A stretch of DNA of 40,091 nucleotides, taken from positions 1 through 40,091 of the IMG/VR virus record IMGVR_UViG_3300010373_000086; one strand, written 5' to 3'. The stretch comes from a virus. The notes under the pieces were generated by a model. That model made no database searches. It saw only the letters and a program-made list of their open reading frames with translations, and was not told the origin of the DNA. Position numbers and translations under genes: made by a program. Positions 7,020 through 13,777 of the stretch are shown one piece after another; the first letter of the stretch is position 1; every line of letters starts with the position of its first letter.

Positions 7020-7643
7020 TTAACCCGAGAGTCCGTACAGCAACACGTACGTCCAAGGGGATTCGTCGGACGGGTTGACCTGGATTGAGAACTGCTTAGG
7101 AATAAAGGCGTTCGCGGTCTCCATAGTAACTGTGGGTGATTCTGTGCTTAGCGTTTCGCCCGTAATCCATGATCTAGTATCAAGACCAGGCCCAATCTGA
7201 TACAGGAAAGTGTTGACCGTTTTGACAGGCAGGAAATGAACCATATTGCCCACATCACAGCCTACCGATACTCCGAGCGCTCCAGTTCCGGCCACAGTAA
7301 CGGTGAGCCTGATATGAAGCATATTGTGGTTGTAATTCAGGATTACTCCCGTATTACCCCTAGAGGTGCGATTTTCCAATGGCAGTCCAACTTCGTTGAA
7401 CAAATTGCCACGCATTCTGTCCAATGTGCCTTCTTTATTCAAGAGGCAAAGCTCAACAGGTATCGCTTCGGATGCGGGTTCACCATCTTTCGTGTTCCCC
7501 GACAGAGGTCTCCAACCCGTGCCATCCCATACCATAGCCCCCGTGTTCTCTACAACACTGCCCGCGTTATGGTATCCACCTGGCTGTATATCGGATGCAA
7601 TCGTTTCTTCTTCACCTTTAGCATTGATCCTTGTAGAGCCCAT
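7020..7643 (-). CDS. Minor tail/virion protein, paralogue of the gene at 15110
   Basis: 207 residues from the ATG at 7643, with GGAGG 6 bases upstream; the longer open frame overlaps the next gene and is not credible. It is a beta-rich protein that shares a scaffold with the protein at 15110-15790: MGS start, (M)LWNG/VWDGTGW, LCxxEG(T/N)xDxxRxN, NYNxxxLHIxLxxT, a QxxPGL(D/E) block and a C-terminal QIQV-PSD-S-WTY-YxL end. The two are therefore diverged copies. Function unknown; the repeat use and location between minor tail genes suggest a virion decoration or tail-fibre component. Confidence 0.75.
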   Translation of the reverse strand: MGSTRINAKGEEETIASDIQPGGYHNAGSVVENTGAMVWDGTGWRPLSGNTKDGEPASEAIPVELCLLNKEGTLDRMRGNLFNEVGLPLENRTSRGNTGVILNYNHNMLHIRLTVTVAGTGALGVSVGCDVGNMVHFLPVKTVNTFLYQIGPGLDTRSWITGETLSTESPTVTMETANAFIPKQFSIQVNPSDESPWTYVLLYGLSG

Positions 7644-7710
7644 GCCATCCCTCCAATATCGGGTGTTTATTTTCCGCCAACAGTCGGTGTTAGGGCGCGT
7701 GTGAGCGCTA

Positions 7711-8172
7711 TCAGCTACGACCGACCAAAACGGGCACGGGTCTCGCATCGACGAGCGACATGCTCGCGAGATCTTCTGCTCCCGGTCCGGGCGGACACGC
7801 AAGCTGGCCGACGAGCACGCGGATACGACGAAACGCAGCCGCGCTTCCGCCGAGAACTGTCGGCGTGCCGCCCACCGTCTCATCATTAGTACCGGATGCC
7901 CACAATAGTGAATGGCCACCAGCCGCCGGTTTGATGAGATGCACCCAGGCAGGCGTCTGCGGGATCATGGTAACGTCACCGATACCCTCGGGAGAATACT
8001 CAAGCCGGGCCGTTTCGCCACCATCGTCGTAGGACTCTAGGCGCGGTCCCCACCATCCGCGTTGGAGGATGGCGCGCATTCCGTAGCGGCCGGCCCGCCA
8101 CTCGATCACGGCTCGCTCGGGAGTGATTTCAACCACATATGGGTCATCTCTGTATAAGCGGGGTTTCGGCAC
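7711..8172 (-). CDS. Unknown protein at the head of the left tail/lysis array
   Basis: 153 residues from a GTG at 8172 (AAGGA 9 bases upstream). It is rich in Trp, Gly and beta-strand formers early on (VVEITPERAVIEWRAGRYG, WWGPRLESYDDGG), then Ala/Pro-rich. No known motif. Being the first leftward gene after the accessory island, it may lead a separate transcript reaching down to the hairpin at 451. Probably a minor tail or baseplate protein by position only. Confidence 0.65.
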   Translation of the reverse strand: MPKPRLYRDDPYVVEITPERAVIEWRAGRYGMRAILQRGWWGPRLESYDDGGETARLEYSPEGIGDVTMIPQTPAWVHLIKPAAGGHSLLWASGTNDETVGGTPTVLGGSAAAFRRIRVLVGQLACPPGPGAEDLASMSLVDARPVPVLVGRS

Positions 8173-8224
8173 GTTGATCCGTCCTTGACTCGCCCTACGG
8201 TCCGGTCTGACCCCTATTCAAGTT

Positions 8225-8277
8225 GGCCCCAGCGACAGCGTGAACTGTCCTGGGGCCGTGGCAAAGGAGCGTGAACT
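8225..8277. promoter_or_regulatory. Strong hairpin plus a direct repeat between divergent genes
   Basis: GGCCCCAG (8225-8232) pairs with CTGGGGCC (8250-8257); inside, GACAG (8234-8238) pairs with CTGTC (8245-8249) around the loop CGTGAA. The 10-mer AGCGTGAACT occurs at 8237-8246, in the hairpin, and again at 8268-8277, about three helical turns away and overlapping the GGAG in front of the gene at 8281. It lies between the starts of the leftward gene (8172) and the rightward gene (8281), as expected of an operator or an RNA element controlling one or both. Confidence 0.5.
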
Positions 8278-8280
8278 CCC

Positions 8281-8529
8281 ATGCAAGACGACCCTTCTAT
8301 GGGCGCGGGCGATGTCCTGCGCGTAGCGGACCCCGGTGTCTACGGCCTTTTGATCCAGCCGACGCAGCAGAGGCCTTGGTCGGTAGGCGAGCTTGTGCTC
8401 GAACTTGGCAGTCGCCTCGATGTTGAGGACGCTCTCGCACGCCTGCACGGCGCGGGCTTGGTGCATCGCTGCGGCGACTTCGTATGGGCCACTCGGGCCG
8501 CGCTCGCGGCGGACGCTATCGACCTGTAG
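8281..8529 (+). CDS. Small winged-helix-like protein
   Basis: 82 residues, rightward, with GGAG 11 bases upstream. RPWSVGELVLELGSRLD, then VEDALARLHGAGLVHRCGDF and VWATRAA, has the spacing of a winged helix-turn-helix: two helices, recognition helix, and a beta wing. I recall short proteins of this type in Thermoleophilia genomes, but that is from memory. A DNA-binding regulator is the likely role, and the repeats just upstream could be its own operator. It opens the rightward part of the accessory island. Confidence 0.65.
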   Translation: MQDDPSMGAGDVLRVADPGVYGLLIQPTQQRPWSVGELVLELGSRLDVEDALARLHGAGLVHRCGDFVWATRAALAADAIDL

Positions 8530-8544
8530 TGCCCGAGGCGGCGG

Positions 8545-8826
8545 TTAGACCGTGGCGCACTCTAAGGGCACAGTCTGACCCTTTTTCGCCCGCTTGTGGA
8601 AGAAGTCAAGGTATTCGGCCTCGCTCAACCCTGCGTTTTGGATCTGCTTCTTGAGTAGTGCTCGCTTGACCTCGCGGTGGTCGGGGATCGAGAGGTGTCC
8701 CTTTCCATCCATGGAGAGGATGAAATGCTTGCCGTTTCCTCGCCTTTTGAGGCAAGTCCACCCGGCACGCTCAAATGCCTTGACGTGGCTGCTTCCGCTC
8801 GCTAGCGGAAGATCGCTTTGGCCCAC
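8545..8826 (-). CDS. hicA: HicA-family mRNA interferase toxin
   Basis: 93 residues from a GTG at 8826. The HicA/YcfA fold is clear: SGSSHVKAFERAGW, then KRRGNGKHFIL with the catalytic His34, and LSIPDHREVKRALLKKQIQ. HicA toxins use a double-stranded-RNA-binding-like fold to cleave mRNA and are held inactive by HicB. The C-terminus extends about 20 residues past the typical end (FFHKRAKKGQT). It follows hicB with 3 bases between them, in the antitoxin-first order. Confidence 0.88.
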   Translation of the reverse strand: MGQSDLPLASGSSHVKAFERAGWTCLKRRGNGKHFILSMDGKGHLSIPDHREVKRALLKKQIQNAGLSEAEYLDFFHKRAKKGQTVPLECATV

Positions 8827-8829
8827 GAG

Positions 8830-9243
8830 CTAGAGATGAACGCTGAATCGACGAGCAACCCCGGTGGGCATATCTAGATCAAGCTCCCGGAAGTGTTCCT
8901 CCATCTTTGCGGCGACGATACCGTGGATGGCGTCGATCAAGTTCTCCACGGCCTCCTCCTCGGTCTCGCCCTGCGCCATTGCCCCTGGTATATCTGGGGT
9001 CTCGGCAACGAAGCCTCCGTCGGTTGTGTCGGCCTCCACGACGACCTCGATATTCCATGTACCGCGCTCATTGACGTTGGGCGGATTGCGGATCGTCTCG
9101 CGCCCGTCCTCAGCCCTACCGAGAATCTTGCGCAATGCGGCGAAGAACGCAATGACCGGCTTCGGTACCGGCGAGGGCGCGTAGCCCGCGTCCGAAGCCT
9201 CATCGGGCCTGCAAACGGACCCCTTGGCCTCCTGTACGGTCAT
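8830..9243 (-). CDS. hicB: HicB-family antitoxin
   Basis: 137 residues from the ATG at 9243 (AAAGGAG upstream, spacing 7); the longer frame start at 9276 has no such site. The N-terminal 60 residues are not typical. The HicB RNase-H-like core starts near residue 65 (TWNIEVVVEADTTDGGFVAE) and continues TPDIPGAMAQGETEEEAVEN, as in the family. No C-terminal ribbon-helix-helix or HTH is seen after the core, so DNA binding, if any, would come from the atypical N-terminus. It should neutralise HicA and, in many systems, repress its own promoter. Confidence 0.85.
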   Translation of the reverse strand: MTVQEAKGSVCRPDEASDAGYAPSPVPKPVIAFFAALRKILGRAEDGRETIRNPPNVNERGTWNIEVVVEADTTDGGFVAETPDIPGAMAQGETEEEAVENLIDAIHGIVAAKMEEHFRELDLDMPTGVARRFSVHL

Positions 9244-9316
9244 AAATCTGCTCCTTTCGCTTGTCCCTTCTCCCAAGCGTCAAACCAAAACCCCGCAAAT
9301 AGCGACGATTTCGGTC

Positions 9317-9346
9317 TGCCGGTGCTTATGATGACATACGTCGGCA
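9317..9346. promoter_or_regulatory. Imperfect palindrome upstream of hicBA
   Basis: TGCCG (9317-9321) and CGGCA (9342-9346) flank TATG-ATGA-CATA (9327-9338), about 75 bases upstream of the hicB start. The symmetry is off by one base between inner and outer arms. HicB-type antitoxins often bind a palindrome in their promoter, so it is a candidate operator. No confident -10/-35 pair was found next to it. Confidence 0.3.
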
Positions 9347-9421
9347 CTCGGACGCCACAGACAAAGCTCTCTGCCCTTTCATCGGCACTTATTCGCTGAT
9401 GATTAGTGAGTGTCAGGCAAC

Positions 9422-9450
9422 TTGACAAGCGCAAGAATGTCAGGTAGCCT
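9422..9450 (+). promoter_or_regulatory. Promoter of the transposase gene, apparently leaderless
   Basis: TTGACA (9422-9427), a 17-base spacer and TAGCCT (9445-9450) lie 6 bases before the ATG at 9457. Transcription would start at or next to the A of the ATG, and no ribosome binding site precedes it, so the mRNA would be leaderless, which is common in actinobacteria. Confidence 0.5.
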
Positions 9451-9456
9451 TACGGT

Positions 9457-10440
9457 ATGCCTCCGGTAGACCGCAATACGCCCCGTCGTGCCGAATCGTC
9501 GGAGTCCACGTACTCGCTGATGGAGTTCATGCATGAGTTCCCTGACGATGCTGCTTGCCTTGAGCACTTGTGGCGCTCTCGGTACGCGCCGGATGGCGAA
9601 CACGCCGAGTGTCCGAAGTGCAAGCAGGAGCGTGTCTTTCGCCGGTACGCGACGGCGCAGGGTCGCCAGTCGTGGACCTGTACCGGCTGCGGTCACCACG
9701 TCCACCCGACCGCAGGGACGATCTTCGCGAAGTCCTCGACCTCGCTGCACTTGTGGTTCTACGCGATGTATCTCGTGACTAGCACTCGTTGTGGGATCTC
9801 CGCCAAGCAGCTAGAGCGCTCCCTCGGAGTGTCCTACCGGACGGCATGGCGGATGCTCAACAAGATCCGCAACGAGGTGATGGCCGACGACGGCGAGCCG
9901 CTACGCGGCGATATCGAGGCCGACGAGGCTTCTGTGGACGGCAAGCCGCGCAAGCCACACGGTCAATACAAAGGGCTCGCGATAGGTCCTGAATCGTCGC
10001 GCCGCTCAGAAGCGATGAAGCTGCGCGAACGTAGTAGAGCAACCGTGTTCGCTGCCGTAGAACGCGGCGGGCGCGTCAAGGCGACCGTCTTGCCGTCTCG
10101 GCGTGGGCCGCGCTTGAAGGAAACGCTGATCGAGTGGGTAGAGCCGGAGTCGATCATCGTCACCGACGAGTGGCCCGCATACAACGGTCTCGACCGCCAC
10201 TTTATCTCCCATAGTCGAATCAACCATTCGACGGGTGTTTACGTCGATGGAGACACGCACACGAACACAATCGAGGGATTCTTCGGCCATCTCAAGCCAT
10301 CGATCAAGGGCACCTACAGGAAGGTGTCCCACAAGTGGCTACAGGGCTACCTCAATGAGTTCACGTGGCGTTACAACCTGCGCTTTCAGCGGGACCCGTC
10401 GATGTTCGCTGAGCTAGTCGAGCAGGCGTGCGCGAAATGA
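9457..10440 (+). CDS. IS1595-family (ISXO2-like) DDE transposase
   Basis: 327 residues. The N-terminus has a zinc ribbon (CPKC at 52-55, CTGC at 75-78), then an HTH-like stretch (SAKQLERSLGVSYRTAWRML). The ISXO2-like catalytic core follows: DIEADE (D156), IVTDEWPAY (D237) and NTIEGFFGHLK (N270, E273). It looks complete. Terminal inverted repeats could not be found by eye in the 60 bases before or after, and an HTH gene overlaps its stop, so it may not be a simple insertion sequence. Function: DNA cleavage and joining for transposition. Confidence 0.88.
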   Translation: MPPVDRNTPRRAESSESTYSLMEFMHEFPDDAACLEHLWRSRYAPDGEHAECPKCKQERVFRRYATAQGRQSWTCTGCGHHVHPTAGTIFAKSSTSLHLWFYAMYLVTSTRCGISAKQLERSLGVSYRTAWRMLNKIRNEVMADDGEPLRGDIEADEASVDGKPRKPHGQYKGLAIGPESSRRSEAMKLRERSRATVFAAVERGGRVKATVLPSRRGPRLKETLIEWVEPESIIVTDEWPAYNGLDRHFISHSRINHSTGVYVDGDTHTNTIEGFFGHLKPSIKGTYRKVSHKWLQGYLNEFTWRYNLRFQRDPSMFAELVEQACAK

Positions 10441-10643
10441 GTGAAGCGAAGGCCATCGAAGCCCTACGCCGAGCAGCCGAGCGTCGCAAAGCCGCCGATG
10501 ACGAGCGACACGCCGCGTCAGCCGAGCTAAGAAAGCGAGTCCAAGACGCCCGCGCGGCTGGAGTCAGTCCGACTCGGATCGCTCAGGAGGCCGGTCTATC
10601 TCGTCAGGCTGTTTACGAAGCGCTGGGCCAGCGACCTTCCTAA
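10437..10643 (+). CDS. Small HTH protein overlapping the transposase stop
   Basis: 68 residues from the ATG at 10437, which overlaps the transposase TGA (ATGA). An Ala/Arg/Glu-rich helix (residues 1-35) precedes a helix-turn-helix, AAGVSPTRIAQEAGLSRQAV then YEAL, like those in resolvases and small regulators. Translational coupling to the transposase suggests a shared role, perhaps control of transposition. Its last 80 bases overlap, on the other strand, the end of the gene at 10564-10746. Confidence 0.7.
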   Translation: MSEAKAIEALRRAAERRKAADDERHAASAELRKRVQDARAAGVSPTRIAQEAGLSRQAVYEALGQRPS

Positions 10644-10746
10644 CCGTCTTCAAGAAGTCGTCGCGCGACGGGATCGGGACCTCGATATCGCCGTCCTTCG
10701 CCGGAATCGTCTGGGTATGGCTTGGCTCGCGTTTGTCGTCTGACAT
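10564..10746 (-). CDS. Small acidic/charged protein, convergent overlap with the HTH gene
   Basis: 60 residues. The run TQTIPAKDGDIEVPIPSRDD then FLKTVRKVAG looks like a short, widespread actinobacterial hypothetical family with the pattern G(x)IEVPxPxRxxF, which is memory only. No ribosome binding site is visible, but TACCCT lies 8 bases before the ATG, consistent with a leaderless mRNA. Its 3' part is antisense to the last 80 bases of the HTH gene. Confidence 0.55.
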   Translation of the reverse strand: MSDDKREPSHTQTIPAKDGDIEVPIPSRDDFLKTVRKVAGPALRKQPDEIDRPPERSESD

Positions 10747-10803
10747 CTACGGCGAGGGTAGCGCGCTCGGTTACGCCGATGCACAGTCCATGATTCTCTG
10801 TTG

Positions 10804-10857
10804 CCCGTTTACGGGTGATAAGCCCCTCGACCGCCGTTAAGAGCGACGGCCGAGGGG
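10804..10857 (+). promoter_or_regulatory. Palindrome and hairpin ahead of the small gene at 10884
   Basis: CCCGTTTACGGG (10804-10815) is a short palindrome. Next, CCCCTCG (10823-10829) pairs with CGAGGGG (10851-10857), with GCCGT (10833-10837) and ACGGC (10846-10850) inside. The hairpin ends 26 bases before the ATG at 10884. It could be a leader structure, or the terminator of something to the left; no U-tract follows. Confidence 0.4.
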
Positions 10858-10883
10858 AACCACCACAAACAAAGGCACTAGCA

Positions 10884-11078
10884 ATGCCTAATTCGCAACT
10901 CAATCCCGGAGAGACGGTCCGCGTCGCCGGGCCTTACATCCTCGTCAACCGCAACGGCAAGTCGATGGACGTTGCCATACGGCGCGAGATAGGCGAACGG
11001 CTGCCGTTGGCAGTCGCCGCCGATGGTCCGCTCTGGTACGTCCTGGTGGCATCCACCACGACGGCTCAGGCGGCGTAG
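10884..11078 (+). CDS. Unknown 64-residue protein
   Basis: Start chosen at the ATG at 10884 (AAAGG about 10 bases upstream); the longer frame begins inside the hairpin. The sequence alternates hydrophobic and polar residues (ETVRVAGPYILVNRNGKSMD, RLPLAVAADGPLWYVLVAS), which suggests a compact beta-rich fold. No family recognised. It lies in the rightward accessory island. Confidence 0.55.
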   Translation: MPNSQLNPGETVRVAGPYILVNRNGKSMDVAIRREIGERLPLAVAADGPLWYVLVASTTTAQAA

Positions 11079-11665
11079 ACGACGCCCTCGGTCCTCGGCG
11101 TTCTGTCGGGGACCGTTGGCATCCTTCCCAGGCCACTCGGCCATAACGGAGCTGCCTCGGCCCATTCCGAACTGCCTAGCAAGCAGGGCCGGGGCGGTTC
11201 CCGTTTCTTGGGGGAAGATCACAGTCATGTGGGGGTTCAACTCTGTCGAGCGAGGGCCATCGGATAGCTCTCCGGCCCTTACGCCACCGCGCTCAGCGGC
11301 TTCCGCGTTCTCGATACTGCTCAAAACTGCTTGGTAATGCTCGATCCTGCACCAAAATGCGCCATTGTGCGCTGTTATGCAGCATTGTAGATGCACCGGA
11401 CGGAACCATGTACGAGACGTGCATGTACGCACCAGCCCTCTCCATCCTCGACCCCTTTGGCGGTGCAGGCGGCACATGCGGCCAAACACGTGCCCCAAAG
11501 ATCCGTAGTTTGGGACGACAAGCCTTCTCGGCGCTTATACACAGATGACCCATATGTGCGACTTCGCGGCAGCAGCGACTACAGCAGGAATGGCTTGACT
11601 CCCATTCCGGATGGTGCCCCGCGCGACTAGAGATCGCCGAGGGCCGACGACAGGAGGTTGAATCC
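11079..11665. other. 587-base stretch without a confident gene
   Basis: Several frames are open on both strands. A leftward frame at about 11078-11340 has fair GC at third positions and reads like protein (TGTAPALLARQFGMGRGSS), but lacks a ribosome binding site and runs antisense through the gene at 10884. On the plus strand, a frame at 11391-11630 ends in RRLYTDDPYV and another contains SILDPFGGAGGTCG, which looks like a methyltransferase motif I but stops soon after. Short repeats of CATTGT occur near 11369 and 11391. The GGAGG at about 11651 belongs to the metalloprotease gene. Confidence 0.4.
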
Positions 11666-12208
11666 ATGTCGCACCACAAGAGTATCGTGACCCTCGCCGT
11701 ACTCGTCTCGCTCGTCTTCTCAACCCCAGCCCTAGCCGCTCAATCTAAGCTAGTCAAGGAGGGGGCCCGGCACCATCATCGCGACATGCCTCATCCTCGC
11801 CGAGTTGCCCGTGCAGAACCTATCGCTGCCGCAATAGCCATCGCTGAGCGCTACTGGCATGCGGCCCCCTGTTCCGGACAGATCCGGATCACCGTTACAA
11901 TGCCCCCAGCGAATGACGAAAACGGCGGGATCGATGCGAGCATGTGGTCGTCATGGAACTCTACAGCGGGCACGAATGTCGAGACCGGGACACAACCCTT
12001 CACAAACTGTATAATTGGCATTAACTCGGCAGTATGGAATACCGGGGAAATGATGGCTTATACGGCATGGCCCGAGTTCAGCATAGATCTAATTCATGAG
12101 TTCGGACATCTGCTCGGACATAGCCATTCGACTGACCCAGCAGACGTAATGTACTCTGAACCATCTGCCAAAGTGCAGATAACTGGCGAATATCTATGGG
12201 CACTTTAG
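11666..12208 (+). CDS. Secreted matrixin-like zinc metalloprotease
   Basis: 180 residues with AGGAGG 8 bases before the ATG. A Sec signal peptide (hydrophobic 7-21, cleavage near ALA-AQ at 24-25) precedes a His-rich, basic linker and the protease domain. The metzincin signature is LIHEFGHLLGHSHS (H144, E145, H148, H154) followed by the Met-turn DVMYSEP (M162). This is the M10A-type zinc site. The length is short for a matrixin; there is no hemopexin or calcium-repeat domain. It would be exported and could cut host surface or environmental proteins. It is convergent with the end of the tail array (12264), and its 3' half is less GC-rich than neighbours, which suggests a separate origin. Confidence 0.88.
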   Translation: MSHHKSIVTLAVLVSLVFSTPALAAQSKLVKEGARHHHRDMPHPRRVARAEPIAAAIAIAERYWHAAPCSGQIRITVTMPPANDENGGIDASMWSSWNSTAGTNVETGTQPFTNCIIGINSAVWNTGEMMAYTAWPEFSIDLIHEFGHLLGHSHSTDPADVMYSEPSAKVQITGEYLWAL

Positions 12209-12263
12209 AGAATGCGATAGGTTGAAAGAATACCGCTTATAGTCGCTCCAGCGGCGGGAAGAG

Positions 12264-13214
12264 TCATAGAATCATATATCTAGTCTTCGAAAGTTCCCCT
12301 TCGGCAGACGTCGTAGCCTTCCACTTCGATTTAGGCGGACACAGGAAACCAAAGGTAATCGCCTTGCTGACCGCACCTCCAGTTGTGACTTCTCCGACAA
12401 TTACGCCGCCTACGGTGACTGTAAATGTCGTATATAGGTTTTTGTTGTCCTTGAAGATCAGTGATACATATACCATTCGGGTTGAGTTGGCTTCTATTTC
12501 TTCATTCAGGGAGGGCAATTCTTCTGGGGTATATATGTTCCCCGTATCTATAAGCGCACGCCCTTTGACTACCTTTGCATCGGTGACCGCTTCTTCGGCT
12601 ATCTTCGCTGTTGCTACCGCTAGCGCTGCTAGCTGAGCTGTGGAGATAGTCCCAACGAGCGAAGCCGTAGGAAAATGAAGGCCTAGGTTAAGCAGCGGCG
12701 CGACGTTTTCAATATCGCCGCTGACGATCGATGAGGCTTTCGCAGGCACCAGAACGGGCCCGAGCGTGAGGCTCGACGCTGGGGCGGCGGGATACCCGTG
12801 TGTTTCGCGGTTGCCGAGGGTAGCGCCGCTCGTGGGGGTTCCCGTGAGGACTGCGACGGTGAATAGGTTTTCGGTTCCGGTGTAGGCTGCGTCCTTGACG
12901 AGCGCGACTACACGGTCTACCCGAGGATTCGTTGGGTCAGACGCGGCTATTGCGAGGGCCGTGGACGAGCTTACACGACCGTAATACCCGGACTGTGTAG
13001 CTGACGTGCTGCCAGGAATGATGCCCTCTCCTGGAGCGACGAGCACCTGCATCCCGGAGCCGGCGGTGATGAGCATGTCGCCCGCGCCGACGAGACCGCC
13101 GACGACGCTGCCGATTGTCCCGCCTCGTGCGAGCAGAGCATAGATCGCGCGTCTCGTGACCTCGGCCGAATAGTTGCTTGCTTGGAGTGAGAATGGTGGT
13201 GTCTCAACGCCCAT
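12264..13214 (-). CDS. Minor tail / baseplate protein
   Basis: 316 residues. The N-terminal half has the pattern I know from actinophage tail-tip proteins: MGVETPPFSLQASNYSAEV, GAGDMLITAGSGMQVLVAPG, IAASDPTNPRVDRVVALVKD and an Ala/Ser-rich SLTLGPVLVPAKASSI. A coiled-coil linker (STAQLAALAVATAKIAEEAV) leads to a C-terminal beta domain of about 110 residues, probably the variable, surface-facing part. Its start overlaps the stop of the gene before it (TGATG). It is the last gene of the main tail array before the accessory island, where receptor-contact proteins often lie. Confidence 0.75.
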   Translation of the reverse strand: MGVETPPFSLQASNYSAEVTRRAIYALLARGGTIGSVVGGLVGAGDMLITAGSGMQVLVAPGEGIIPGSTSATQSGYYGRVSSSTALAIAASDPTNPRVDRVVALVKDAAYTGTENLFTVAVLTGTPTSGATLGNRETHGYPAAPASSLTLGPVLVPAKASSIVSGDIENVAPLLNLGLHFPTASLVGTISTAQLAALAVATAKIAEEAVTDAKVVKGRALIDTGNIYTPEELPSLNEEIEANSTRMVYVSLIFKDNKNLYTTFTVTVGGVIVGEVTTGGAVSKAITFGFLCPPKSKWKATTSAEGELSKTRYMIL

Positions 13215-13549
13215 CAGTCGCCTACCTTCGCTTTGAGTTCGGCTATCTCGCGTTGCATGTCTGCGATGGTCGAAGCGAGTTGAGCCTCGACGGACGGCGG
13301 CTGGGGCTCTGGTGTCTTGTGGTGCATTCGCAGCGCGTAGCCGAGCGGCTGGACCGTGGCGGCTACAGCATCAATGTCTTCGCCTTCGACGGTTAGGAAG
13401 GCGACGGCTTGCCTGATCTTCTTGCCGGTCACCGTCTCGGCTAGTCCGTGGTCGTGTGCTGTGGCTTGGACCGCGTGGCCGGCGCTCGCAAGGGCGGTGC
13501 GTGCTTGTTGTTCGCTGCTCTTGGGTCCGCTGAGAATTATCGTGAGCAT
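13214..13549 (-). CDS. Unknown tail-region protein
   Basis: 111 residues. A ferredoxin-like alternation of strands and helices at the start (LTIILSGPKSSEQQARTALA, then QAVAFLTVEGEDIDAVAATV) is followed by a Pro-rich link and a C-terminal coiled coil (ASTIADMQREIAELKAKVGD). No catalytic motif. Its start directly follows the stop of the upstream gene. Tail assembly or baseplate role by position only. Confidence 0.65.
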   Translation of the reverse strand: MLTIILSGPKSSEQQARTALASAGHAVQATAHDHGLAETVTGKKIRQAVAFLTVEGEDIDAVAATVQPLGYALRMHHKTPEPQPPSVEAQLASTIADMQREIAELKAKVGD

Positions 13550-13777
13550 TTAGAGCTTCACCCAGCTTCCTGTCTTGTGGCTTGCTAGCCCCCAGCCTGT
13601 GAGGCCTGTCAGGTTGCCTTCATGGTCGTGTGTGAGGTTCCCAACGATTGCTTGACAGTTGCCTTCGCTGTCTATGACGTACTGTGTGGTTTGCTGCTTG
13701 AGTCCTGCGACATCTCGGGCTAGTTGCGCGAGGCGTTGCGCGAGCCATTGAGCTGAGGGCTGTTGAAAGGGAGGCAT
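13550..13777 (-). CDS. Unknown small tail-region protein
   Basis: 75 residues: an amphipathic coiled-coil start (WLAQRLAQLARDVAGLKQQT) followed by a small beta-rich end (YVIDSEGNCQAIVGNLTHDH). This helix-then-beta build occurs in small trimeric tail-tip proteins. The ATG abuts the stop of the hub gene (TAAATG). Confidence 0.65.
   Translation of the reverse strand: MPPFQQPSAQWLAQRLAQLARDVAGLKQQTTQYVIDSEGNCQAIVGNLTHDHEGNLTGLTGWGLASHKTGSWVKL

Noticed and set aside
9240-9434. 64-residue leftward frame upstream of hicB
   Set aside because: Overlaps the hicB start region and the palindrome; no ribosome binding site and no recognisable fold.
9380-10480. Terminal inverted repeats for the IS1595-like element
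   Set aside because: Flanks of about 60 bases on each side were compared by eye with no matching ends; a longer computed search is needed.
10878-11498. 206-residue leftward frame
   Set aside because: Antisense to the gene at 10884-11078, no start signal, and its C-terminus is Arg/His-rich. The middle part is the only ambiguous stretch and is noted with the gap at 11079-11665.
11357-11548. Frame containing a DPFGGAGGT motif like methyltransferase motif I
   Set aside because: Only about 45 residues from its best ATG, stops soon after, no SAM or target domain; probably chance.
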